Of a stretch of 32,077 nucleotides of DNA, positions 16,320-24,066 are shown one piece after another. This stretch comes from CAYVCG01 sp964449985. GTDB lineage: Bacteria > Bacillota > Clostridia > Lachnospirales > WRAX01. Under the pieces are notes generated by a model that worked only from the letters and a program-made list of their open reading frames with translations, was not told the origin of the DNA and made no database searches. The stretch lies in the NCBI GenBank assembly GCA_964449985.1, contig CAYVCG010000017.1, positions 1-32,077 on the forward strand, written 5' to 3'. Within the stretch, counting starts at the first letter, position 1. Each line of letters starts with the position of its first letter. Both the position numbers and the translations under genes were made by a program.

Positions 16320-16826
16320 TTGGAAGATTATTTTGAAATAGGCAGGATTGTTAATACGCAGGGAATAAAGGGTGATGTTAGGGTTGTTCCGATGACTGAT
16401 GACCATACACGGTTTGAACTGTTGGATTTTGTCTATGTCCAGATGAGGAATGAGTTGAAAAAGCTGCATATAGAGCATGTGTGGTATCATAAACAGTTTG
16501 TTATATTAAAATTTAAAGAGATAGGCGATATGACAGAGGCAGAAAAATATAAAAATTGCCTTATTAAAATAACGCCGGAGCTTGCATTGCCGCTTTCTGA
16601 AAATGAATTTTATATTCGTGATCTGCTGGGGCTTTTGGTTGTTACGGATGAAGGGGAAGAGCTTGGTCTTCTTGATGATATTATAGAAACTGGTGCAAAT
16701 GATGTTTATGTTGTTAATACCGGAGGCAAGGAGCTATTGATTCCTGCTATAAAGCAGTGCATTCTAAAGGTTGATTTGGAAAATAAAAAAATGACTGTTA
16801 AGCTTTTGGAAGGTTTGAGAGATTAA
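16320..16826 (+). CDS. rimM: Ribosome maturation factor RimM
   Basis: A 168-residue factor for late assembly of the 30S head; it binds S19. The N-terminal half begins YFEIGRIVNTQGIKGDVRV, the RimM beta-barrel signature, and the C-terminal PRC-barrel-like half contains NEFYIRDLLGLLV and ANDVYVVNTGGKELLIPAI. The start is TTG at 16320, with a purine-rich AAAGAGGCGGAG just before it. A 12-codon overlapping frame from the ATG at 16298 is out of phase and not thought to be a gene. The last base of the stop is the first base of the trmD ATG, so the two are translationally coupled. Confidence 0.95.
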   Translation: MEDYFEIGRIVNTQGIKGDVRVVPMTDDHTRFELLDFVYVQMRNELKKLHIEHVWYHKQFVILKFKEIGDMTEAEKYKNCLIKITPELALPLSENEFYIRDLLGLLVVTDEGEELGLLDDIIETGANDVYVVNTGGKELLIPAIKQCILKVDLENKKMTVKLLEGLRD

Positions 16827-17500
16827 TGAATTTTTATGTTTTAACGCTTTTTCCGGAAATGATACACGGTGGCCTTATGCACAGCATCATAAAGAGGGCT
16901 GTTGATAACGGGCTGATTAATATAGAGGCAGTGGATATTAGGGATTTTTCTGGCAATAAACATAATCGAGTTGACGATTATCCATATGGTGGCGGAGCAG
17001 GGATGGTTATGATGGCAAAGCCTGTATATGATGCGTATAAAAGCGTGGAGGAAAGAGCAGGAAAGCAGCTTCGTGTCGTTTATATGACTCCGCAGGGCAA
17101 GGTCTTTAATCAGCAAATTGCCAACGAGCTTTCAAAGGAAAGCAATATTGTGCTATTATGCGGCCATTATGAAGGTATTGACGAAAGGGTTATAGAGGAA
17201 ATCGTTACAGATGAAATCTCTATCGGGGATTTTGTTTTGACTGGCGGCGAAATTGCCGCGATGACTGTTATAGACTGTGTATCCAGGTTATTGCCTGGTG
17301 TCCTTAATAAAGAGGAATCCTATGAAAATGAAAGCTTTTCCGACGGTCTTTTAGAGCATCCGCATTATACAAGGCCGGAGGAATTTTTAGGGCGAAAGGT
17401 GCCGGAGGTTTTGCTTTCCGGGCATCATGAGAATATAAAAAAATGGCGCAATGAGCAATCATTAGAAAGAACGAAGTGCCGTCGGCCGGATTTGCTATAG
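16826..17500 (+). CDS. trmD: tRNA (guanine-N1-)-methyltransferase TrmD
   Basis: SPOUT-class enzyme that methylates G37 of certain tRNAs next to the anticodon using S-adenosylmethionine, preventing frameshifting. The 224 residues include NFYVLTLFPEM at the start, DDYPYGGGAGMVM, the knotted SAM-binding segment LCGHYEGIDERV (111-122) and IGDFVLTGGEIAAM, then HPHYTRPEEF in the C-terminal tRNA-binding domain. It is slightly shorter than many homologues but complete. It overlaps rimM by 1 nt. The rplS gene that usually follows trmD is absent; the next gene is a small Cys-rich protein. Confidence 0.96.
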   Translation: MNFYVLTLFPEMIHGGLMHSIIKRAVDNGLINIEAVDIRDFSGNKHNRVDDYPYGGGAGMVMMAKPVYDAYKSVEERAGKQLRVVYMTPQGKVFNQQIANELSKESNIVLLCGHYEGIDERVIEEIVTDEISIGDFVLTGGEIAAMTVIDCVSRLLPGVLNKEESYENESFSDGLLEHPHYTRPEEFLGRKVPEVLLSGHHENIKKWRNEQSLERTKCRRPDLL

Positions 17501-17531
17501 ATTAGTTTTTATTAAAAAGGGGTGATTTCAA

Positions 17532-17720
17532 ATGTCATGTCAAACTAAGAGCATGGTGTGCCCATGCACATATAGATGCTCTAAAAAAGGAAAATGCTGC
17601 GCATGTATTGCGTATCATTCAAAAAACGGAGAATTTCCTGGATGTTTTTTCTCTGAGCAAGCAGAAAAGACTTATGACAGAAGTTTTTCGGCTTTAGCAA
17701 AGGATAGAGGTAGAGGGTAA
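17532..17720 (+). CDS. Small Cys-rich protein, DUF6485-like
   Basis: A 62-residue protein with eight cysteines (3, 10, 12, 16, 22, 23, 25, 38) and His29, arranged as CPCxxxC, CCxC and a late PGCFF. The layout CPC...RCSKKGKCCACIAYH...GEFPGCFF matches short uncharacterised clostridial proteins annotated DUF6485, as I recall them. The cysteines probably bind zinc or an iron-sulphur cluster (inference). AAGGGGTGA gives a good ribosome binding site. It lies 31 nt after trmD and 26 nt before the alkyltransferase-like gene, so the three could be co-transcribed. Confidence 0.78.
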   Translation: MSCQTKSMVCPCTYRCSKKGKCCACIAYHSKNGEFPGCFFSEQAEKTYDRSFSALAKDRGRG

Positions 17721-17746
17721 GGTTTTTTACGAAAGGAGCGGTTTTA

Positions 17747-18208
17747 ATGGCAAAAACATGGAATGAAAAGCTGCAAAACACAAAGGACATGCCAAAGGTT
17801 GAAGACATTGGAGACGATCCAAAGGCATTGGCAAGATTCGTCGGGAGAAACATGCTTATCGCGCCGCCGCTGGAATATGATGCCATTATGAAGCAAATAC
17901 CCTATGGCAAGTTAATAACAACTGTTCAAATAAGGCAGAATCTGGCGAATAAATACAATGCGGATTTCACATGCCCACTGACTGCCGGAATATTTGTAAA
18001 TATCGCTGCCAACGCTTCAAAAGAGCGTGCGCCGGAGAATGAAACCCCATATTGGCGCACGCTTAAAAAAGATGGAGAGTTGTGCGAAAAATACCCTGGT
18101 GGCCTGGAAGAACACAAGATGCTTCTAGAAATGGAAGGCCATACAGTAATAAAAAAGGGTAAAAGATACTTCGTGCAAGATTATACGGATAAGCTGATTG
18201 AGCTGTAG
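17747..18208 (+). CDS. MGMT-family (alkyltransferase-like) DNA-binding protein lacking the acceptor cysteine
   Basis: A 153-residue cytoplasmic protein related to the DNA-binding domain of O6-alkylguanine-DNA alkyltransferases. IPYGKLITTVQIRQNLANKY corresponds to the family's PxGxVxTYxxIA helix-turn-helix, and TPYWRTLKKDGELCEKYPGG corresponds to the PCHRVV..DG.L.GG active-site region. The acceptor motif PCHR is replaced by PYWR (101-104), so it should not accept alkyl groups by the usual route. That loss recalls alkyltransferase-like (ATL) proteins, which recognise alkylated guanine and pass it to nucleotide excision repair; this function is inferred. Cys76 in DFTCPLTAG lies elsewhere. AAAGGAGCGG precedes the ATG. 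No repair gene adjoins it. No hairpin terminator is evident downstream. Confidence 0.75.
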   Translation: MAKTWNEKLQNTKDMPKVEDIGDDPKALARFVGRNMLIAPPLEYDAIMKQIPYGKLITTVQIRQNLANKYNADFTCPLTAGIFVNIAANASKERAPENETPYWRTLKKDGELCEKYPGGLEEHKMLLEMEGHTVIKKGKRYFVQDYTDKLIEL

Positions 18209-18240
18209 AATAATTCAAGAACTATCCAGTAGCATTATAC

Positions 18241-18285
18241 ATTAACTTAATCCATTAACTTAATCCATTAGCGTTATCCATTAAC
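18241..18285. repeat. 13-bp tandem repeat across the 3' end of the diguanylate cyclase gene
   Basis: Units ATTAACTTAATCC (18241-18253), ATTAACTTAATCC (18254-18266), ATTAGCGTTATCC (18267-18279) and a partial ATTAAC. The third unit contains the minus-strand stop codon (18274-18276). The array lies between two convergent genes and has no hairpin. Confidence 0.8.
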
Positions 18286-19380
18286 AACCGTATTCTTGCC
18301 AGAACGCTTGGCCTGATACATAAGGTCATCAACCCTCATAATAAGGGATTCGGGCGTGTCTCCCGGTTTGTATTCCGAAACACCGAAACTGCAAGTAACA
18401 CTTCTAGCATTTTCAAACGTAAGGTTTGAGATGCCAATGCGCAACCTTTCGGCCAGCTCATAACCTTCATTAAGCCTTGTTTGCGGGAGGAGTATCGTAA
18501 ACTCCTCTCCACCCCATCTTGCGAAAACGTCTGCTGACCGTATGCTTTTGCTGACAAGCTTACAACAGCCAATAATAACGTTGTCGCCTTCCATATGCCC
18601 GTATGTATCGTTTATATTTTTAAAGTTATCAAGATCAAACATAATTAGTGAAAATGTGTATTTATAGCGTGAAGCAAGGTTGCACCATTCTTCCATAACT
18701 GAATCAAACTTCATTCTGTTATTAATATGCGTCAGCTTATCCGTAACCGTGAGTTTTTGAAGCTGGACTTGGTTTGCATATTGCTTTCTTTTGTAATGTT
18801 GCAGCTTGAAAGCGGAGATTGCTGAAAATACAGTCACTATTGAAATGAATAAAAATGCCTCCAAAATCAACAGGGACGACATGCTGCCAACGGAGCTAAG
18901 AGCCAAGAGCAAATAATATAAGACACAAAATATGGATAGGCCCATTAAATTTCTCCATTGATTGGGTATCATAAATATTGCAAGCGTTAAAACAATAACC
19001 TCAATACACTGGCCCAAAAAGTTTTGGCTGTATATTAGATATAGGATAGAAAAATAAGAGATAACAGTAGCAACTTCAAAAAACGTTATTAAATAGTTGA
19101 CGCTTTTATAGCTTTTAAACTTATTGGCAAACAAATAAACATTTATCGCCGCAAGCAAAACAAACAGCCGCAAGACAATAGTCAAATAAAAGACCGTGGG
19201 AGGCTGGCTTTGTAAAGCAAAATAGTCACCAAAAAGCAACAGAAAATATATTGCTCCAAAAAACACAATAACATATCTGTAATAATTTATTGCTTCTCTT
19301 CCTTCAGATTCAAAGTATTGCTGCTCCAATTTTTTGTCCCTAAATTCCGCAGTGTTGTCAATTCCGTAGTCAATCTCCAT
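18274..19380 (-). CDS. Membrane-bound diguanylate cyclase (GGDEF domain)
   Basis: A 368-residue integral membrane protein predicted to make the second messenger cyclic di-GMP from two GTP. The N-terminal 40 residues are soluble, followed by about six hydrophobic segments (roughly 35-205), a short coiled-coil-like linker (KLQHYKRKQYANQVQLQKLTV) and a C-terminal GGDEF domain. The active-site motif is GGEEF (290-294), a functional variant. An inhibitory I-site RxxD is present as RSAD (281-284), so product feedback is likely. TDKLTHINNRMKFD is the typical start of the domain. There is no EAL domain or known sensory domain; the membrane region may be the sensor. It lies 46 nt after yebC on the same strand. 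In a flagellated cell its output could affect the switch between swimming and surface life (inference). Confidence 0.92.
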   Translation of the reverse strand: MEIDYGIDNTAEFRDKKLEQQYFESEGREAINYYRYVIVFFGAIYFLLLFGDYFALQSQPPTVFYLTIVLRLFVLLAAINVYLFANKFKSYKSVNYLITFFEVATVISYFSILYLIYSQNFLGQCIEVIVLTLAIFMIPNQWRNLMGLSIFCVLYYLLLALSSVGSMSSLLILEAFLFISIVTVFSAISAFKLQHYKRKQYANQVQLQKLTVTDKLTHINNRMKFDSVMEEWCNLASRYKYTFSLIMFDLDNFKNINDTYGHMEGDNVIIGCCKLVSKSIRSADVFARWGGEEFTILLPQTRLNEGYELAERLRIGISNLTFENARSVTCSFGVSEYKPGDTPESLIMRVDDLMYQAKRSGKNTVVNG

Positions 19381-19426
19381 AATTTACCACCAATCAACTT
19401 ATTATTTAGGTTCCATTATCTAAAGT

Positions 19427-20158
19427 TTATTCTTCGTTTTCCCAGTTGTGGTATACGTTTTGAACGTCATCTTCTTCGTCTAGAAGATCAAGTATTTTCT
19501 TCATCTTTTTAATGTCATCAGGGCTATTAAGCGAAGTATATGTTTGGGGAATAAAGGTTACTTCCGCCGAAAGCATAGGAACGCCCGCCTTTTCCAAAGC
19601 TTCACGAACCTGAGAGAAGTCAGCAGGTTCTGTTATAATTTCATAGCCCTCATCCTCAGGCTCAAAATCTGTTGCTCCCGAATCAAGAGCAACCATCATA
19701 AGCTCGTCTTCATTAATATCATCTGATTTTTCCACCATGATAAGCCCTTTTTCATCAAACATAAAGGAAACGCAACCCAATGTCCCCATGCTGCAACCGC
19801 CTTTTGTAAACGCATTGCGCACGTTTGCGGCAGTGCGGTTTTTGTTATCCGTTAAGGCTTCTATAATAATTGCAACGCCGTTAGGGCCATATCCCTCATA
19901 GGTGACAGCTTCATAATTAACAGAATCCATCTCACCGGCAGCCTTTTTAATGCTGCGCTCTATAGTATCGCTAGGCATGTTGCTGGATTTTGCTTTAGCT
20001 ATAATGTCTCTCAGCTTGCCGTTGGACTGTGGGTCTGCGCCGCCTGATTTGACGGCAACGGCAATTTCTCTGCCCAATCGTGTAAAAATCCTGCCTTTTG
20101 CTGCATCTGATTTTTCCTTTTTGTGTTTAATATTGGAAAATTTTGAATGACCTGACAT
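19427..20158 (-). CDS. yebC: YebC/PmpR-family protein
   Basis: A 243-residue cytoplasmic protein of the universal YebC family, first described as transcriptional regulators and more recently linked to relief of ribosome stalling. The N-terminal MSGHSKFSNIKHKKEKSDAAK and the GYGPNGVAIIIEALTDNKNRT block are diagnostic. The C-terminal tail is acidic (LDLLDEEDDVQNVYHNW), as in homologues. AAAGGAAG lies upstream of the ATG. It is 32 nt after yigZ and 46 nt before the diguanylate cyclase gene, probably one transcript. Confidence 0.95.
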   Translation of the reverse strand: MSGHSKFSNIKHKKEKSDAAKGRIFTRLGREIAVAVKSGGADPQSNGKLRDIIAKAKSSNMPSDTIERSIKKAAGEMDSVNYEAVTYEGYGPNGVAIIIEALTDNKNRTAANVRNAFTKGGCSMGTLGCVSFMFDEKGLIMVEKSDDINEDELMMVALDSGATDFEPEDEGYEIITEPADFSQVREALEKAGVPMLSAEVTFIPQTYTSLNSPDDIKKMKKILDLLDEEDDVQNVYHNWENEE

Positions 20159-20190
20159 GTAATATTTCTTCCTTTCTTACAAATCTTATT

Positions 20191-20826
20191 TTAAGGTAGT
20201 TCTGAGAATATAGTATTTTGAACACGGATTATAGCTGTTCCGTTAGATAGTTCAGTAACGGCGTCTATAAACTGCTTGGTTAGGCGCTCTTCAACCCATA
20301 TTGTGTATTCCACATTGTCTGTATACACAGTATCAAAAATATGATGCCCTTGCCCCAGCGTTTCGTATTGCAGCTTTCCGGATAAGCCATATTCAACGGC
20401 AACTTTAACAACAGAAAACGACTTTTTTTCTATTATACCTGCACTAACGGCAGCCTGCTTTGCTGCTCCGCCATATGCCCGTATAAGGCCACCCGTTCCG
20501 AGAAGCGTTCCGCCAAAATATCTCGTCACGACAATAACAATATTTTTTAAGCCTTCGCCTTCAATTACGTTTAGAATAGGTGTGCCAGCTGTGCCGGAAG
20601 GCTCGCCATCGTCGCTACAGCGGGTTAATGCGCCATCAAGCCCGATTTTATAAGCAAAGCAATTATGAGTAGCATTATAATGTTTTTTCTTTAAATTATC
20701 AATAAAAACTTGAGCTTCTTCCAATGTTTCGACAGGGGAGGCAGAAGCGATAAATCTGGACTTTTTTTCAATAAGCTCGATTTCAGAGCAATTTTTAATT
20801 GTTTTAAAACAGGCGATATTGTTCAT
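20191..20826 (-). CDS. yigZ: YigZ/IMPACT-family protein (UPF0029)
   Basis: A 211-residue protein of the YigZ/YvyE/IMPACT family. The N-terminal domain carries the signature KSRFIASASPV, CSDDGEPSGTAGTPIL and VTRYFGGTLLGTGGLIRAYG; a C-terminal ferredoxin-like (DUF1949) domain follows. The biochemical role is not settled; eukaryotic IMPACT acts in translational control. GAGGGG lies upstream of the ATG. It is the first gene of the minus-strand yigZ-yebC-cyclase group and is divergent from the radical SAM operon. Confidence 0.93.
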   Translation of the reverse strand: MNNIACFKTIKNCSEIELIEKKSRFIASASPVETLEEAQVFIDNLKKKHYNATHNCFAYKIGLDGALTRCSDDGEPSGTAGTPILNVIEGEGLKNIVIVVTRYFGGTLLGTGGLIRAYGGAAKQAAVSAGIIEKKSFSVVKVAVEYGLSGKLQYETLGQGHHIFDTVYTDNVEYTIWVEERLTKQFIDAVTELSNGTAIIRVQNTIFSELP

Positions 20827-20861
20827 GTTTTAAAAGCCCCTCAATGCAGCATAATATAATA

Positions 20862-20890
20862 AGTATAACACTAAGAATATTATTTTTAAA
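20862..20890 (-). promoter_or_regulatory. Candidate promoter for yigZ-yebC-cyclase
   Basis: Read on the minus strand: TTTAAA (20890-20885), 17 bp, TATACT (20867-20862), about 35 nt upstream of the yigZ start. The -35 match is weak. Confidence 0.4.
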
Positions 20891-20903
20891 TAAGAACATA
20901 TGT

Positions 20904-20932
20904 TTGACTTTTTGTGTAGGCCATGATATACT
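20904..20932 (+). promoter_or_regulatory. Sigma-A promoter for the radical SAM operon
   Basis: TTGACT (20904-20909), exactly 17 bp, TATACT (20927-20932), placed 26 nt before the start codon. A strong consensus match. Confidence 0.75.
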
Positions 20933-20958
20933 AAAATAAAGTTTAGTGGGGTGATAAA

Positions 20959-22445
20959 ATGGAAACTATGGACAAGCTAAGGGTTTTGACAGATGCGGCA
21001 AAATATGATGTGGCATGTACGTCAAGCGGCGTGAACCGCTCCGGCAAAAGGGGCAGCCTTGGTAGTACTGAGGCGGCGGGAATCTGCCATAGCTTTGCCG
21101 CGGATGGGCGCTGTATTTCGCTTTTAAAGATTTTGATGACGAATTGTTGTGTATATGACTGCAAATATTGCGTTAACAGAGCATCCAATGACATCCCACG
21201 TACTGCTTTTACCCCCAGAGAAGTTGCAGACTTGACCATAAACTTTTATAAACGTAACTATATAGAAGGGCTATTTTTAAGCTCGGCAGTTATTAAAAAC
21301 CCTAATTATACAATGGAACTTTTATATGAAACGCTAAACATAGTTCGGAATGAATATCGGTTTAACGGATATATACATGTTAAGGCTATCCCCGCGGCAG
21401 ATGCTGCTCTTATTCAAAAAACCGGTATGCTTGCAGATAGAATGAGCGTTAATATTGAGCTTCCTTCCGAGCAAGGCTTGAAGCAGCTTGCGCCCCAAAA
21501 GAATAAAACCGATATACTGACTCCTATGAAATTAATGAAAAACAATATTGCCAGATCGAAATACGAGCTTCAGATTTATAAACATNNNNNNNNNNNNNNN
21601 NNNNNNNNNNNNNNNNNNNNNNNNNNNNNNNNNNNNNNNNNNNNNNNNNNNNNNNNNNNNNNNNNNNNNNNNNNNNNNNNNNNNNATTAATGAAAAACAA
21701 TATTGCCAGATCGAAATACGAGCTTCAGATTTATAAACATGCAGAAAAGTTTGTCCCAGCAGGGCAAAGCACCCAAATGATAATCGGGGCAACGCCGGAT
21801 ACTGACAAAAAGATAGTTAGTCTTGCAGAAGGTCTGTATAACACATACAGCTTAAAGAGGGTGTTTTATTCAGCGTATACGCCTGTAGGCTCTTCCAAAT
21901 ACCTTCCCTATATTAATCCGCCGATGCTTCGGGAGCATAGGCTTTATCAGGCGGATTGGCTTCTGAGGTATTATGGTTTTACAACGCTTGATATTTTCGG
22001 CGAGGAAGAAAATCTGAGCCTTAATATGGATCCGAAGTGTCAATGGGCTATTAATAATTTTGATAAGTTTCCGGTTGAAATAAACAAGGCGGATTATGAA
22101 ACAATTTTAAAGGTTCCGGGGATTGGTGTGCGTTCCGCGATAAAGATTGTGCGTGCAAGGCGCGCGGGCAAGTTGAATTTTGACAATCTAAAAAAAATGG
22201 GAATAGTTTTAAAGAGAGCGAAATATTTTATAACATGCGGAGGAAAAATGATGGATGCTTATGTCCATCCAGACGTTTTGCAAATAAAGCTTTCTGAAAA
22301 TAAGATAAGCGAAAGCTGCGAACAGCTCTCTTTGTTGGATTTTATGGGTAATGATGCGCGCCCCATCTGCGCAAACAGGCCATTTTCTGGCCAAATCCTG
22401 CCCACAAGAGAGGATGCTGTAAAGTGTATAACAGGGGAAATGTAG
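20959..22445 (+). CDS. Radical SAM/helix-hairpin-helix protein, putative DNA modification or repair (TIGR03916-like), split by an artefactual gap
   Basis: Predicted iron-sulphur enzyme using S-adenosylmethionine. The N-terminal half has the cluster-binding C64-x3-C68-x2-C71 (CVYDCKYC) in a radical SAM barrel. The C-terminal half has a helix-hairpin-helix (ILKVPGIGVRSAIKIV, about 328-345 after joining), a motif that usually contacts DNA. This combination is the family annotated as putative DNA modification/repair radical SAM protein, typically encoded beside a DUF4130-type partner, as here. Its reaction is unknown. A run of 100 N (21586-21685) interrupts the gene. The 55 bp at 21531-21585 recur exactly at 21686-21740, and joining 21585 to 21741 restores one 443-residue frame. 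GTGGGGTG precedes the ATG. The last 22 nt overlap the next gene. Confidence 0.88.
21586..21685. other. Assembly gap (100 N) with 55-bp duplicated flanks
   Basis: Exactly 100 N between identical 55-bp sequences (21531-21585 and 21686-21740), the same geometry as the gap at 13178. Removing 155 positions restores the radical SAM reading frame. Confidence 0.9.
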
Positions 22446-23245
22446 TAGTTGTTTTTGATGGCACTTTTGATTGCTTTCTTTGCATTATTTATGCGTTTTA
22501 TTATGAAAAGCTTTTGCCATCGCGTATAGTTTGCGATAAGTTTTTTCAGCAGAGCCTTGAAGCAGAGTATGTTACCGTTGCTTTGGATGTTGATAAGGCA
22601 AAAACTGTTGCTAAGGCTATAAGGAAAAAGATTTCTTATGATTGCTATGAAACATTATATCTTGCTTTTTTAAATGCCAATGAGAATAGGTATATTGATT
22701 TGTTGAACTATGTTGTCGCAGGTTTTAAAATCGGGGCGGACATAGAGCGCTATGCAAAATGGGATTTTGTGTTAAGAACATATGCATATGCAAAAAGGGT
22801 TTTTGGTGAAGCCCACCTCTTTAAAGGCTTCTTGCGGTTTAAGGATACTCGCCAGGGAGTGTTGTATGCGGAGATCGAACCGGAAAACAACGTTTTGCCG
22901 ATAGTTGCAGATCATTTTTGTTCACGGCTTATTAATGAAAAATGGATGATTCATGATACCAAACGGTGTATTGCCGCTATTTATGATGGAGTTGCGCTTG
23001 AAATGCACGAAGTTCCTGCAAAGGCAGACGTTTCTTTGACTGACGATGAGGAATATTTTCAAGGCCTATGGCAGGCATTTTTCAATCAAATTGCTATAAA
23101 GGAACGTGTAAGCAGGAAGAGACAACGTGGTGTTGTTCCTATTAAATATAGAAAAAACATGATTGAGTTTGGAAAAATAAATCCGCAATCGGCCGACACA
23201 TATCAGGATACGACAGGCAAAGGGGGAGTGGGACATACATTATAG
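22424..23245 (+). CDS. DUF4130-type partner of the radical SAM protein (TIGR03915-like, probable DNA metabolism)
   Basis: A 273-residue protein beginning at GTG 22424, because VVVVFDGTFDCFLCIIYAFYYEK is the family's usual N-terminus and GAGAGGATG is suitably upstream. FGEAHLFKGFLRFKD (about 128-142) and VLPIVADHFCSRLINEKWMIHDTKR are the conserved DUF4130 core. Members are linked with the radical SAM/HhH family and, in some genomes, fused to a uracil-DNA glycosylase-like domain. Here that extra domain is absent and the protein ends soon after VPIKYRKNMIEF with a short Gly-rich tail. It overlaps the radical SAM gene by 22 nt and the next ATG is 1 nt beyond its stop, so the three genes are tightly coupled. 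Molecular function is not established. Confidence 0.85.
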   Translation: MYNRGNVVVVFDGTFDCFLCIIYAFYYEKLLPSRIVCDKFFQQSLEAEYVTVALDVDKAKTVAKAIRKKISYDCYETLYLAFLNANENRYIDLLNYVVAGFKIGADIERYAKWDFVLRTYAYAKRVFGEAHLFKGFLRFKDTRQGVLYAEIEPENNVLPIVADHFCSRLINEKWMIHDTKRCIAAIYDGVALEMHEVPAKADVSLTDDEEYFQGLWQAFFNQIAIKERVSRKRQRGVVPIKYRKNMIEFGKINPQSADTYQDTTGKGGVGHTL

Positions 23246-23246
23246 A

Positions 23247-24023
23247 ATGGGTTTAAAAACATATCTTGGAGCCATTTTTATTGTTGCGGTTATGTTTTCG
23301 ATTTTGATTGTCAGCGGGCTATCCGGCAGGCTATATTCCCTTGACAAAGCCAGAATATACAAAAGTGTTATTAACAACGTCAGTGGCTTTTCGTCTTATG
23401 AATCTTTTTATTCAAGAATTTTTTATACAGATAGTGATGAGATATATGTTGATGCCGTTGCAAACTGCATCGATTTTTATGCACCATTATTGATGAAAGA
23501 TTTTGGAATTGATGATATATATAAAATAACTATCATTCTTTTTCCGGATGGGGATGCGATGTCAAACTCTCTTGGGCTTAGTTATGAAGTCGCTCCGATG
23601 GGGGTTTATTACGGTGGTGTTATAAACATTTTATCGCCGGGGCAATGGATAGAAAACTGCGGCGAGAGTTATGTTAAAGAACGTTTTATAAAAGAAGGCC
23701 CTATTATTCATGAATTAACACATATGCTTACTGATTTGAAGACAAGTGGAAACTATCCGGTTTGGTTTACTGAGGGTGTTTCATTATATTATGAGTATAA
23801 ATATGCTGCTTTTGAATGGAGGGAGGATTTAAAGCAAAAAAGCTCTGGCATAACAATCGAGCGGCTCGAAAGCGACTTTAGGGTGCTGGAAGAAGCGGAA
23901 GCCTATAGACGGTCGTTTGATATTGTTTATGACTACATAGAAGAAAATGGTGAGAGAGACCTTCAAAATAAGATGTCTGGATTTAAAAACGTGTCGGATG
24001 CCAGAAAAATTTTTGAAAAGTAA
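23247..24023 (+). CDS. Membrane-anchored zinc metallopeptidase, MA-like (gluzincin) family
   Basis: A 258-residue protein with an N-terminal hydrophobic segment (about 5-26) that is either an uncleaved anchor or a signal peptide, so the rest should lie outside the membrane. HELTH (155-159) is the zinc-binding HExxH, and Glu176 in WFTEGVSLYYEY is the third ligand expected in the gluzincin/peptidase-MA group, which supports a working catalytic site. The substrate is unknown. GGGGGAGTGGG in the end of the upstream gene is the likely ribosome binding site, and the ATG is 1 nt after that gene's stop. An exported peptidase downstream of two cytoplasmic DNA-related proteins is unexpected; it may simply share the transcript. 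Confidence 0.82.
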   Translation: MGLKTYLGAIFIVAVMFSILIVSGLSGRLYSLDKARIYKSVINNVSGFSSYESFYSRIFYTDSDEIYVDAVANCIDFYAPLLMKDFGIDDIYKITIILFPDGDAMSNSLGLSYEVAPMGVYYGGVINILSPGQWIENCGESYVKERFIKEGPIIHELTHMLTDLKTSGNYPVWFTEGVSLYYEYKYAAFEWREDLKQKSSGITIERLESDFRVLEEAEAYRRSFDIVYDYIEENGERDLQNKMSGFKNVSDARKIFEK

Positions 24024-24066
24024 AGCCCCAGAATTGTAAAATTTATCATAACATTAATTCTCCTTA

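Noticed and set aside
16298..16336. A 12-codon frame (MRKEAELFGRLF) overlapping the rimM start as a leader peptide
   Set aside because: Its upstream region has no Shine-Dalgarno sequence and its AGGAAAGAGGCGG is better explained as the rimM ribosome binding site.
18241..18285. 13-bp repeats as a CRISPR or an origin iteron array
   Set aside because: There are only about three copies without spacers, at a gene end, and no replication or cas gene is near.
21548..21792. Short frames across the second gap on both strands
   Set aside because: They run through N bases and the duplicated flanks and have no independent support.
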